Part shown: piece after piece, positions 56,536 through 64,000 of the stretch
How positions within the stretch are numbered: the first letter of the stretch is position 1
Layout of the letters: every line of letters starts with the position of its first letter
Assembly: GCA_018335855.1 (NCBI GenBank)
Contig: JAGXRM010000008.1
Location: 62,001-126,000, forward strand
DNA from: Clostridiales bacterium
Lineage (GTDB): Bacteria > Bacillota > Dethiobacteria > Dethiobacterales > Dethiobacteraceae
DNA length: 64,000 nucleotides
Direction of reading: 5' to 3'
Made by a program: the position numbers and the translations under genes
Notes under the pieces: generated by a model
Databases searched by the model: none
What the model saw: only the letters and a program-made list of their open reading frames with translations
Told to the model about the DNA's origin: nothing

Positions 56536-56743
56536 GATGAAAGTTGTGATGAAAGACCTGAAAGCATGCGTGGAGATGAGTATACAAATCAGAAAAGAGA
56601 ATCCGGAGGCAAAGAAGCGGATTGATAAGTACTGGGAAGCGTTTCTTAGTCACTTCCTGGACTATGTTAAACGGCGGGAAAAAGAGAGCGGAGAAGCGCT
56701 TTTAAAAGGCATTTCTCCGACTAAGTTGTTAAAATTTTGGTAA
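56507..56743 (+). CDS. Small helical protein following the metal ATPase
   Basis: 78 aa, entirely helical by appearance with heptad-like charge pattern (MPDINELEDKMKVVMKDLKACVEMSI...) and one Cys. Starts 29 bases inside the ATPase 3' end, so it is translationally coupled. No family recognised. Start ATG 56507 behind GGAAAGGAAGG. It may be another accessory of the ATPase (inference). A terminator-like hairpin follows only at 56927. Confidence 0.6.
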   Translation: MPDINELEDKMKVVMKDLKACVEMSIQIRKENPEAKKRIDKYWEAFLSHFLDYVKRREKESGEALLKGISPTKLLKFW

Positions 56744-56820
56744 ACACCCTTGCCAAACTACAAATCACTAACCCTTCTACGTGTGAATGACTCATCGTTG
56801 CGGCAAGGACAAGGTCTGCA

Positions 56821-56846
56821 GGGTTCGATTCCCCCAGGGGTCACCA
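56821..56846 (+). tRNA. tRNA-Glu 3'-end fragment (not functional)
   Basis: GGGTTCGATTCCCCC and AGGGGTCACCA, identical to the 3' part of the tRNA-Glu at 51564-51638. The upstream sequence (56744-56820) has no tRNA 5' half; it contains only CGTTGCGGCAAGGACAAGG-type sequence with no gene. Confidence 0.9.
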
Positions 56847-56850
56847 TTTA

Positions 56851-56925
56851 GGGCGATTAGCTCAGCTGGGAGAGCGCCTGCCTTACAAGCAGGATGTTGG
56901 CGGTCCGATTAGTCATCGCCCACCA
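56851..56925 (+). pseudogene. tRNA-Val (TAC) pseudogene
   Basis: Identical to tRNA-Val 51643-51718 up to the variable region. It then has GGTCCGATTAG in place of GGTTCGATCCCG in the T arm: one base lost and the T stem pairing broken. Acceptor and CCA remain. Probably not functional. Confidence 0.85.
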
Positions 56926-56926
56926 T

Positions 56927-56974
56927 ATAAACACAGTAGCTGTGAGGCTTTTGCCTTACAGCTACTGTGTTTAT
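56927..56974 (+). terminator. Terminator-like hairpin after the tRNA pseudogene
   Basis: 22-bp stem (arms ATAAACACAGTAGCTGT-GAGGC and its near-perfect complement) with TTTT loop. It is longer than the homologous hairpin at 51728 and ends in TTTAT. The interval to 57103 holds nothing else except a short GGCTTACGCC-type inverted repeat near 57000. Confidence 0.7.
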
Positions 56975-57103
56975 ATTGAGCTACGGTTACGCTACTGGCG
57001 TAAGCCACTACAAGCAGGATTTCCACGCATTATGTGTAACTATATTATGCGTCAAGATTATTGTTATTTTTAGCCAGAATAATAGTGAGAGGGGAATGAT
57101 TAC

Positions 57104-57670
57104 ATGCTAAAGTTCATCACAATATCCATTTTTAATGTGCTGGGATGGAAAATGCAAGGGGATATTCCATCCGAAATTGATAAGTGTGTTGTCATTGTTG
57201 CGCCTCATACCAGTAATTTTGATTATATTTTTGGTATTGTTGCTTCGTTTAAAGTAAGACTTCCCGTTCGGTATCTCATCAAGGAAGAATGGTTAAAACG
57301 TTTTGTAATCGGGCAGCTACTGAAATCATGGGGGGCTCTTGGCATTACCAGGTCAGAACGTAAAAATATGGTGGATCAGATGGCGGATTTATTGGTTAGC
57401 AACGAAAAGATTGCACTAGCCTTTCCGCCAGAAGGCACACGTAAACTGGCAAAGAAATGGAAAACGGGATTTTACTATGTTGCTTTGAAAGCAAAGGTAC
57501 CCATCGTGATGTGTTCTTTAGATTACGGGAAAAAAGCGGTTACTATCGGGGAATATTTTGTGCCCACGGGAGATTATGAAAAAGATATGGAGATTGTTAA
57601 AGAGTTTTATAAGGATGCAACTGCCAAGTACCCCAACAAATTTTCTTTAGCCATTTATGAGAGCGTTTAA
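57104..57670 (+). CDS. PlsC-like 1-acylglycerol-3-phosphate acyltransferase
   Basis: 188 aa. Acyltransferase motifs: PHTSNFDY (HX4D catalytic pair) near residue 34, FPPEGTR (motif III), and VPIV (motif IV). The N-terminal hydrophobic helix would anchor it to the membrane. Short relative to PlsC (about 240 aa); related to the lysophospholipid acyltransferase family of small proteins. It ends just before the FtsEX partner gene (19 bases), suggesting one operon plsC-coiled coil-ftsE-ftsX. RBS GAGGGG. Confidence 0.85.
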   Translation: MLKFITISIFNVLGWKMQGDIPSEIDKCVVIVAPHTSNFDYIFGIVASFKVRLPVRYLIKEEWLKRFVIGQLLKSWGALGITRSERKNMVDQMADLLVSNEKIALAFPPEGTRKLAKKWKTGFYYVALKAKVPIVMCSLDYGKKAVTIGEYFVPTGDYEKDMEIVKEFYKDATAKYPNKFSLAIYESV

Positions 57671-57688
57671 GTGCCAGGAGGCCAAGTC

Positions 57689-58795
57689 ATGTTGAAAACA
57701 GAAAAATTAAAATTATTCTCGCTTTCCGCCCTGGTAATTATTATTGCCGTGATGGTTTTAGCTTCGGGTATGGTTGCCGGACAGTCAAAGATCTCTATAA
57801 ATATAGAAAAAAAGCTGGCCGGGCTCACAGATGAAGAAAAAATAGTCCTGGAAAAACTGTTTACCCTGACCCAAGAAATCGCAGAAATGGAGAAGGAAGA
57901 GAGCAGGTTCGGCCTGGAAACAGATAAAATAACGCGTGAAATACACGTATTGGGAAATCTGATTGCCGCTGAAGAAATCGTCTATGAAAAAAAGCAGGAA
58001 GCATTAAAGCAGGTCTTCAGGAGTTACCAGAGGATGGGCCCGTCGTCTTACCTGGAGATAATACTGGGCTCTGATAGCCTAGCCGTCTTTCTCCGGAGAT
58101 TAAACACCCTGCGGGACCTCACGCGCAACACGGGTGAGCTTTTAGGGTTGTTGCAGGAAAGCAACGAAAAGCTGACGGCAGAAAAAACGAAACTTGCGGA
58201 AAAACTTGTGTTGCTGGCAGAGACACAAGAACTTTTGAAAGAATCTCTGCTAAAAACAAAGCAGTTAAAAGATGAAAAAGAAGAGTATCTTGCTTCTCTA
58301 GCGGAAGAAAGGGAGTATTACCGTAATCAGCTGGCCAACATGCAGCGGGCATGGGCTGAGCTTATACATTTTTTCCCAGAGGTAACAAAGAAATTTTCCC
58401 GTATCATCGAAGAGGCGAATTTGCCGCCGGATGCTTTAAAAATAGTGATAACCTTTTCCGGTATTAAAGCGTCCATATCTGACAATACCCTAAATGACAT
58501 CATCGCGGATAATGGCCTGTCGGAGATGGTTTTTGGCTTTTACCCAGGGAAAGTTCAGATAGCAGTGCCTGATAAAAATCTCGTCTTGTCAGGGATATTT
58601 ATCCTGGAGGGAGAGACTCTGAAATTTCGGGCGCAGGAAGGTAGCTTTTACGGAATGGCTCTGCAAACCGAGAACCTCGAAGAATTATTTGGTGAAGCGG
58701 AACTGCTACTGAATCTTAAGACTCTCGTGGGTGACAATATTCTGCGCTCCATAGCAATCCTGGCTGGTCGGCTCGAATTGCTGATGAGTTTTTAA
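57689..58795 (+). CDS. Secreted coiled-coil protein beside FtsEX (CwlO/PcsB/EnvC-like architecture)
   Basis: 368 aa. Signal peptide or anchor (residues about 8-31), then a long coiled coil from residue 40 to about 225 with a break containing SYQRMGPSSYLEIILGSDSLAVFLRRL, the motif seen in EnvC/CwlO coiled-coil domains. The last 140 residues form a separate beta-rich domain (ALKIVITFSGIKASISDN and VLSGIFILEGETLKFRA). No NlpC/P60, CHAP or LytM hydrolase domain is present. ATG 57689 behind CAGGAGG. With ftsE and ftsX next door it should be the extracellular partner of FtsEX. Confidence 0.8.
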   Translation: MLKTEKLKLFSLSALVIIIAVMVLASGMVAGQSKISINIEKKLAGLTDEEKIVLEKLFTLTQEIAEMEKEESRFGLETDKITREIHVLGNLIAAEEIVYEKKQEALKQVFRSYQRMGPSSYLEIILGSDSLAVFLRRLNTLRDLTRNTGELLGLLQESNEKLTAEKTKLAEKLVLLAETQELLKESLLKTKQLKDEKEEYLASLAEEREYYRNQLANMQRAWAELIHFFPEVTKKFSRIIEEANLPPDALKIVITFSGIKASISDNTLNDIIADNGLSEMVFGFYPGKVQIAVPDKNLVLSGIFILEGETLKFRAQEGSFYGMALQTENLEELFGEAELLLNLKTLVGDNILRSIAILAGRLELLMSF

Positions 58796-58822
58796 CTGTG
58801 AAACGCAGGGAGGCATTTATTG

Positions 58823-59491
58823 ATGATAGAAGCAAAAAATTTATGCTTGCGATACGCTGACGGTACTTTAGCATTACATGATATCAATCTGCATGTTGAA
58901 CCGGGTGAACTGGTGTATATAACCGGCCCCAGCGGTTCCGGTAAAACTAGCCTGTTAAAGCTCTTCATGGGAGTGGAATTCCCCACATCAGGCACGTTAA
59001 AAGTACTGGATCATGCTGTAACAAAAGGTCAGGCAAGTAATATCAGGCGGCTGCGTATGGCACTGGGTCCTGTCTTCCAGGATTTTAAGCTGGTAAAAGG
59101 CAGGTCATCGCTGGAAAATATCATGCTGGGCATGAGGTTTTTTGGATTCTCATCCCGCGAGATAAAGGAAAATGCCAGAGAAGCCCTGATTAGGGTAGGT
59201 CTGGAGCACAAGGCGGAATCACTGATAGAAAACCTGTCCTGGGGCGAGTCCCAAAGGGTTTCAATCGCACGGGCTGTGGTCAGGAAGCCTGCTTTAATAC
59301 TGGCAGATGAACCTACGGGCAACCTGGACAGAGACAATGCCCTAAATATACTGGAGATTTTAAAAGCCTGCAAAAATGAAAAAACGGCGGTAATTATTAC
59401 CACCCATGCTACCCATTTAATTAATGAAAATGATGGCAGGCTTATCCGTTTAAACGGGGGAGCAGTGGAGAGGACGGATGAGTTAAAATGA
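58823..59491 (+). CDS. ftsE: Cell division ATP-binding protein FtsE
   Basis: 222 aa ABC ATPase. Walker A GPSGSGKTS, signature LSWGESQRVSIARA (LSxGE variant), Walker B LILADEPTGNLD, H-loop ITTHATH. FtsE-typical length. Couples ATP use to activation of a cell-wall hydrolase through FtsX. ATG 58823 with GGGAGG nine bases upstream. ATGA overlap with ftsX. Confidence 0.92.
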   Translation: MIEAKNLCLRYADGTLALHDINLHVEPGELVYITGPSGSGKTSLLKLFMGVEFPTSGTLKVLDHAVTKGQASNIRRLRMALGPVFQDFKLVKGRSSLENIMLGMRFFGFSSREIKENAREALIRVGLEHKAESLIENLSWGESQRVSIARAVVRKPALILADEPTGNLDRDNALNILEILKACKNEKTAVIITTHATHLINENDGRLIRLNGGAVERTDELK

Positions 59492-60378
59492 AACATCTTC
59501 TTAATAATGCCGATTATTTTTTAAAAGAAGTAAAAGCAATCGTCCGGATTAACCTGCTGTCCAATATTCTTTCCTTTATTAGTACAGCTCTTATTTTTTT
59601 TATTCTGGCCATGGTGATTTCCGGCTGGTGGATGAGCAATCATGTTATAGCAGTAATCCAGGGAGAGGCGGAAATAAACGCGTATTTTGCTGAAAGCATC
59701 AGTTCTGCCGAGGTCATACAGCTGGCAGATGCAATAAAAAGGATAGATGGTGTAAGGGAAGCACAGCTTATTAATGAGGGACAAGCCTATGCCAGGATGG
59801 TGGAAATACTGGGAAAAGAAGCCCGTGTCCTGGAATATTTTGATGAAAACCCCTTCAGCCCTTTTATTGAGATTAAAATACACTTGGAGAGAATGGACGC
59901 CGTCCTGGCAGAATTACATCTCTTGTCTGGAATTGAACATGTGAGGGACAACAGGGATGTTTTAGAGCGCCTGCGTAATCTGGCAGGAATCATAAGGTTT
60001 TTGGGGTACCTGATTGTAACCGCTGTGGGCATTTCAACGCTGGTCATAATCTCACACATTATCAGGCAGGGAATTGATAATAACAGGGAACAAATAAACA
60101 CCCTGAGGTTGCTGGGTGCGCCTGAAAGTTTTATTGCTTTCCCCTTTCTGCTGGTCGGACTATTGTTAAGCATAGGAGGCGGCATACTGGCAACAATGTT
60201 GGCGGCATACGCGTTACGATACGTGTATGCTCAGGTAGCTGGACCCCTTCCGTTCATTCCCCTGCCGCCACGCGAAACCCTGGTGCTGAACCTGATCATC
60301 CTGATTGCTTCCCTAAGCACATTTCTTGGCATTGCAGGCAGCCTGTTTGGCCTCTTTGCAGCTAAAAACAACCAGTAA
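59488..60378 (+). CDS. ftsX: Cell division permease FtsX
   Basis: 296 aa. N-terminal helix (residues 22-48), a large extracellular loop with Phe-rich end (ARVLEYFDENPFSPFIEIKIH), then three membrane helices (about 172-195, 215-240, 265-290). Standard MacB/FtsX permease layout, length typical for Firmicutes. Overlaps ftsE by four bases. Its loop should touch the upstream coiled-coil protein. Confidence 0.93.
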   Translation: MKHLLNNADYFLKEVKAIVRINLLSNILSFISTALIFFILAMVISGWWMSNHVIAVIQGEAEINAYFAESISSAEVIQLADAIKRIDGVREAQLINEGQAYARMVEILGKEARVLEYFDENPFSPFIEIKIHLERMDAVLAELHLLSGIEHVRDNRDVLERLRNLAGIIRFLGYLIVTAVGISTLVIISHIIRQGIDNNREQINTLRLLGAPESFIAFPFLLVGLLLSIGGGILATMLAAYALRYVYAQVAGPLPFIPLPPRETLVLNLIILIASLSTFLGIAGSLFGLFAAKNNQ

Positions 60379-60472
60379 ATCCTTGTGTTTGCAAAGAACT
60401 CGGGAGTACATCGCTTTATTATAGTAAAGATAATTTCAAATAGAGCTAAAGCATATTTTATTTCTAATGTGA

Positions 60473-60503
60473 AAGAGGCGCAGAGCTGTAGTTGTGCCTC
60501 TTA
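60473..60503 (+). terminator. Hairpin after ftsX
   Basis: AAGAGGCGCA / TGTGCCTCTT with a ten-base loop; no T run. It divides the ftsEX transcript from the regulator gene. The remainder of 60379-60600 shows no gene. Confidence 0.45.
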
Positions 60504-60567
60504 GTGTTTGCCGGCGAGTAAATTGATAGCTCAGCTTGCGCCATACCATTGAAGGGTATTGCAGAAA

Positions 60568-60576
60568 TTTGTCGAA
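60568..60576 (+). promoter_or_regulatory. Spo0A box upstream of the sigma-54 activator gene
   Basis: TTTGTCGAA in a promoter-like context (TTGCAG at 60559, then TAAGAATAT), 38 bases before ATG 60614. Confidence 0.45.
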
Positions 60577-60613
60577 ATAGTAAGAATATTTATACATGCT
60601 CGGAGGTGTGACT

Positions 60614-62326
60614 ATGGCTTCCGCATTTAATTTCTCGGAAACAATATTTGATTACGTACCCGATCCGGTGTTAGTCATTAGCCCCAACGGGGTAGTTTTA
60701 TTTGCCAATAAGGTTTCTGAGGCATTTTTCCCGACATTGAGCAATTCACTTGTGGGCAAAAATTTTGCTGAAATTATTGGTTATGATGATTTGATTTCCC
60801 GGATTAATGACTTTAACGCAATGGAAGAAAAAATACAACTGGGAAAAAAACAATTTGTTGTTTATACCGAACCCATTCACAAAGATCAAAGTCTCGCCGG
60901 TTATATCCTGTTCTTCCGTGAGGTTGGCACAGTTCGGGCACGGCCGGATGAGCCCTGCTTTACTTCAAGTTTTATGAATATATACGAAAAAGTGCTTAGT
61001 GTGGTGCCTGTGCCTATGATATTATTGGACAGGGACTCACGTATTGTTATTATTAATGACGAATACGCCAAATTCCTTAGCGTTGACAAGGATGAGGCCG
61101 TCGGTAAGCATATTCAGTCCATTATTCCGACGAGCCGGGTACCCTTGGTAATCAAGACAGGGGTATCTGAAATTGCGCAGCGCTTTATTTACCTTGATGG
61201 CCGTGAAGCAATTGTGCACCGTATTCCCATCAGGGAGAAGGATGAAGTGGTCGGCTGTTTCGGAATGGTTTTGTTTAAAGACTTGGATGAATTAAAGCTG
61301 TTGGCACGGGAAATAGAGCTTTTGCAAAATGAAATGAACTATTACAAGATACAGTTAAAAAACATTCACCTTGCCAAGTACTCATTGCAAAATATCATTA
61401 CTTGCAGTGCTGAAATGGAGCAGGTAAAGAAGCGGGCTATTCGGGCAGGAAAATCTCGGGCAAATGTACTGGTAACAGGAGAAAGCGGTGTTGGAAAAGA
61501 GCTTGTGGTTCACGGTATCCACCTGGAGAGCCAGCGAAGGGATTCGCCCTTTATCAGTATTAATTGCGCTGCAATTCCGGAAAACTTGCTTGAATCAGAG
61601 TTGTTCGGATATGAAGAAGGGGCATTTACCGGGGCTAAAAAGGGAGGTAAGGTCGGGAAGATTGAACTGGCGCATACAGGAACACTTTTTTTGGATGAAA
61701 TCGGAGATATGCCGCTAGCCATGCAGGCCAAAATGCTCCGTGTTCTCCAGGAAAGAGTGGTAGAACGGGTTGGCAGTAAGGAAGGTAAACCTGTTGATGT
61801 AAGAATTATTGCGGCGACAAACAGGGATCTTGAAGAGATGGTCGCTGAAGGATTGTTTAGGGCTGACCTGTATTATCGTTTAAATGTGCTCTCCGTCCAT
61901 ATCCCGCCAATACGGGAAAGGACAGAGGACATTCCCCTGCTTTGTGATCACTTTTTATCAGAGCTTCATGCGGAAACCGGAATTTTCGCCAAGTTTGAAG
62001 CAAAATCTCTGGCTTTGCTGTGCCAGTATCCATGGCCGGGTAATGTCCGGGAATTACGCAGTATTATAGAGCGGATTCTAACGAATATGGATAATAATAG
62101 GGACGCCATTACCGTTAATGATTTACCGTTAGTAATTCTGAATAAAATTGAGAGAAATCGCGTTGAAGGGTTGCAGACTCTGGACGACGCCATTAGCAAA
62201 ACTGAGAAACAAATTATTGCGGAAACGCTAAAGGTGACAAATTATAATAAAGCAGATGCCGCCAAAATCCTGAACATTCCCAGGTCGAGATTATATAGAA
62301 AGATTGAAAAATATAATATTACCTAA
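60614..62326 (+). CDS. Sigma-54-dependent transcription activator (PAS-PAS-AAA+-Fis)
   Basis: 570 aa. Two PAS domains (residues about 8-100 and 125-225), a coiled linker, then AAA+ domain: Walker A GESGVGKE, GAFTGA (contact with sigma-54), Walker B FLDEIGD and the ATNRDLEEMV sensor. The C-terminal Fis-type HTH (NYNKADAAKILNIPRSRLYRKI) binds DNA. No receiver domain, so it senses a ligand through PAS. ATG 60614 follows GGAGGTG. Its likely target is the CoA-transferase next door, whose promoter is sigma-54 type. Confidence 0.95.
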   Translation: MASAFNFSETIFDYVPDPVLVISPNGVVLFANKVSEAFFPTLSNSLVGKNFAEIIGYDDLISRINDFNAMEEKIQLGKKQFVVYTEPIHKDQSLAGYILFFREVGTVRARPDEPCFTSSFMNIYEKVLSVVPVPMILLDRDSRIVIINDEYAKFLSVDKDEAVGKHIQSIIPTSRVPLVIKTGVSEIAQRFIYLDGREAIVHRIPIREKDEVVGCFGMVLFKDLDELKLLAREIELLQNEMNYYKIQLKNIHLAKYSLQNIITCSAEMEQVKKRAIRAGKSRANVLVTGESGVGKELVVHGIHLESQRRDSPFISINCAAIPENLLESELFGYEEGAFTGAKKGGKVGKIELAHTGTLFLDEIGDMPLAMQAKMLRVLQERVVERVGSKEGKPVDVRIIAATNRDLEEMVAEGLFRADLYYRLNVLSVHIPPIRERTEDIPLLCDHFLSELHAETGIFAKFEAKSLALLCQYPWPGNVRELRSIIERILTNMDNNRDAITVNDLPLVILNKIERNRVEGLQTLDDAISKTEKQIIAETLKVTNYNKADAAKILNIPRSRLYRKIEKYNIT

Positions 62327-62340
62327 CCTTGCCTCTATTC

Positions 62341-62449
62341 GCGTAGCATATCGCTGCATTTACTGTAGCGATATGCTACGCAAAATTATCAGAATATTTA
62401 GGCACTTTACTGCATTTCGTCGCCTTTTGTGTAGCGTTTCGTGACGCTT
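62341..62449 (+). promoter_or_regulatory. Enhancer (UAS) region for the sigma-54 activator
   Basis: A perfect 15-bp-arm inverted repeat: GCGTAGCATATCGCT (62341-62355) and AGCGATATGCTACGC (62367-62381). It is followed at 62433 by TGTAGCGTTTCGTGACGCT, which shares the TGTAGCG-N-ACGC shape. Three related sites (one reversed) lie 100-190 bases before the sigma-54 promoter, a standard distance for activator sites. Confidence 0.7.
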
Positions 62450-62529
62450 GGAATATGGTCGGGTTACCCCTGTGATGTGTATAAGCCCAAATTTACTGCG
62501 GTTATCTTAAATTAAGAATCAGAATATTC

Positions 62530-62545
62530 TGGCATATTAATTGCA
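62530..62545 (+). promoter_or_regulatory. Sigma-54 promoter of the CoA-transferase gene
   Basis: TGGCATATTAATTGCA has GG (62531-62532) and GC (62543-62544) exactly ten bases apart, the -24/-12 rule. It is 31 bases before the gene. Confidence 0.85.
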
Positions 62546-62576
62546 GTATTGATATCCTAACAACGGGCTGGGGGTT

Positions 62577-64000
62577 ATGCCATTGAAAAAGTTAGTTAGC
62601 AGCGATACAGCCGTAGCTCTGATTAAAGATGGTGATGTGGTGGCAATCAATGGATTTATTGGATTTGGCCATCCGGAAGAGCTTTCCATGAAAATTGAGG
62701 AACGTTTTTTGCGCCTGGGTAGTCCCCGCAACCTGACACTGGTTTATGCTGCAGGACAAGGTGATTACCATGAAAAAGGGATAAACCACTATGCACATAC
62801 AGGCCTGACAAAAAGAGTCATTTGCGGACACATCGGGCTCGCCCCCAAACTGGGGCAGTTGGTAGGCCGGAATCTTGTTGAAGGGTATGCATTTCCGCAA
62901 GGAGTTATCACTCATCTTTTCAGGGCTATAGCCGGGGGGAAACCCGGAGTAGTAACTCACGTAGGTCTGGGAACTTTTGTTGACCCCAGGCTCGAAGGGG
63001 GGAAGCTCAATGCTATCAGCAAAGAGGATCTCGTCCAGCTTTTAACGATTGATGGCCGTGAGTGGATGCTCTATAAGTCATTTCCCATTAATATTGCACT
63101 AATCAGGGGAACTACTGCGGATGAAGCCGGTAATATCACGATGGAAAAAGAAGCAGTATTGCTGGAAACCCTTGCTATTGCCCAGGCTGCAAAAAACTCC
63201 GGCGGCATCGTCATTGCCGAAGTAGAGCGTGTTGCACGCAGGGGAACATTGAACCCACGAGATGTGAAGGTTCCCGGAATTCTTGTTGACTTGATTGTCG
63301 TTGCTGCCAAAGAAAACCGCCGGATGTCTTTCACCATTGATTATGACCCTGCGTTAAGCCATGAATTGCGTGTTCCGAGTAGTAAAAAGATTGATATCGG
63401 ACTAAACGAACGCAAAGTAATTGGCAGACGGGCGGCGATGGAGATACGACACGGTGATATCGTAAATCTTGGAATTGGTATTCCGGATGCTATTGGTGCG
63501 GTAACTGTGGAAGAGGGCATGGATGAGCACATCTATTTTAGCATTGAATCCGGACTGATCGGAGGTATTCCGGCAGACGGCTTAAACTTAGGGGCGGCGG
63601 CCAACCCGGATGCCGTTATAGAGCATCCGGCCCAGTTTGATTTCTACGACGGCGGAGGGTTAGATATCGCATTTCTGGGGATGGCCCAGGCCGATCATCA
63701 AGGCAATGTAAATGTGAGTAAATTTGGTTCCAGAGTTGTCGGGCCGGGAGGGTTTATTAATATATCTCAGAATGCGAAAAAGGTAGTCTTTTGCGGTACG
63801 TTTAAAAGTGGCAGGCCAAATTATAAAATCAGCCGAGGTAAGCTTACTATTACTGATGATGGGAACGTGAACAAGTTTGTTGCGCAGGTTGAGCAAATCA
63901 CCTTTAGCGGTCAATATGCACAAAGAGTTGGCCAGGAGGTACTCTATATCACTGAAAGGGCCGTCTTTAAACTCACGGAGGCGGGCGTCATCCTAATAGA
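62577..64000 (+). CDS. Propionate/acetate CoA-transferase (Pct/YdiF family), 3'-truncated by the window
   Basis: 474 codons visible, about 520 expected. N-terminal alpha part (VALIKDGDVVAINGFIGFG), second domain with HGDIVNLGIGIPDAIGAV, catalytic Glu in FSIESGLIGG at residue 324, the position of the active-site glutamate known for Clostridium propionicum propionate CoA-transferase. Moves CoA between acetyl-, propionyl-, lactoyl- or butyryl-CoA and free acids. ATG 62577 behind GGGGG; a TTG at 62583 is an alternative. Expression depends on sigma-54. Stop lies outside the window. Confidence 0.93.
   Translation, partial: MPLKKLVSSDTAVALIKDGDVVAINGFIGFGHPEELSMKIEERFLRLGSPRNLTLVYAAGQGDYHEKGINHYAHTGLTKRVICGHIGLAPKLGQLVGRNLVEGYAFPQGVITHLFRAIAGGKPGVVTHVGLGTFVDPRLEGGKLNAISKEDLVQLLTIDGREWMLYKSFPINIALIRGTTADEAGNITMEKEAVLLETLAIAQAAKNSGGIVIAEVERVARRGTLNPRDVKVPGILVDLIVVAAKENRRMSFTIDYDPALSHELRVPSSKKIDIGLNERKVIGRRAAMEIRHGDIVNLGIGIPDAIGAVTVEEGMDEHIYFSIESGLIGGIPADGLNLGAAANPDAVIEHPAQFDFYDGGGLDIAFLGMAQADHQGNVNVSKFGSRVVGPGGFINISQNAKKVVFCGTFKSGRPNYKISRGKLTITDDGNVNKFVAQVEQITFSGQYAQRVGQEVLYITERAVFKLTEAGVILI

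Larger units (their letters stand above)
56821..56965 (+). repeat. Direct repeat, right copy
   Basis: Counterpart of 51613-51760. Contains the tRNA-Glu end, a damaged tRNA-Val and the terminator region. The block between the two copies is the accessory island. Confidence 0.92.

Noticed and set aside
57008-57020. Third tRNA-Val remnant (ACAAGCAGGAT)
   Set aside because: Only about 12 bases match the anticodon arm, too short to separate from chance even though it lies near the real remnant.

Overview
The window reads as a contiguous chromosomal segment of an anaerobic, endospore-forming member of the Bacillota (Clostridia / Dethiobacteria / Peptococcaceae-like; the genus cannot be fixed from the sequence alone). 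The evidence is the holA-rpsT-gpr-spoIIP-lepA-hemW-hrcA-grpE-dnaK-dnaJ-prmA-rsmE-mtaB run, the rpsU-nfeD-floA-yqfC-yqfD-phoH-pgpH-ybeY-dgkA-cdd-era-recO-glyQS-ccpN-ppsR run and the dnaG-rpoD pair. This is the classical Firmicutes macro-synteny around sigA. It comes with sporulation genes (gpr, spoIIP, yqfC, yqfD, dacF-like), a CIRCE element, a glycine T-box, Spo0A-type boxes and a sigma-E-like promoter.

Layout: 0.1-3.5 kb holA and a Fur-controlled feoA-feoB-small zinc protein operon. 3.6-9.9 kb rpsT (reverse), a small membrane protein, gpr, spoIIP, lepA, hemW. 9.9-17.6 kb the CIRCE-controlled hrcA-grpE-dnaK-dnaJ-prmA-rsmE-mtaB operon. 17.6-20.2 kb (reverse) an accessory agr-type quorum-sensing locus: a sporulation-type histidine kinase, a free-standing membrane sensor-like protein, AgrB, and a 40-residue AgrD pre-peptide, with Spo0A boxes before the kinase and before agrD. 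20.3-35.8 kb conserved core genes. 35.8-43.3 kb T-box-glyQS, CcpN-like regulator, PPDK regulatory protein and PPDK. 43.4-47.2 kb D-Ala-D-Ala carboxypeptidase (reverse) and a WalRK/PhoPR-like two-component pair. 47.5-51.3 kb a decayed dgt, then dnaG and rpoD.

51.4-57 kb is the most accessory part. Behind a tRNA cluster (Asn, Met, Glu, Val) lies about 5 kb bounded by direct repeats of about 145 bp, which consist of the 3' end of tRNA-Glu plus tRNA-Val plus the terminator. The right-hand copy is degenerate. Inside are a Fur-box-controlled gene of unknown function, a Gly/Pro-rich tandem-repeat/His-rich protein and a second small protein that both carry a PacL/DUF5132-like membrane segment (K-x-[LF]-RPLAV), a CtpC-like P1B-type metal ATPase, and a small helical protein. 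I read this as a metal-efflux platform analogous to PacL/CtpC of mycobacteria, but with an unusual scaffold.

57.1-64 kb: plsC-like acyltransferase, a CwlO/PcsB-like coiled-coil protein without any hydrolase domain, ftsE, ftsX, then a PAS-PAS-AAA+-Fis sigma-54 activator. Next to it is a propionate/acetate CoA-transferase (cut by the window end) preceded by a perfect GG-N10-GC sigma-54 promoter and three related inverted-repeat sites, a self-contained regulator/target pair.

In all the reading found no CRISPR array, phage, integrase or complete insertion sequence.
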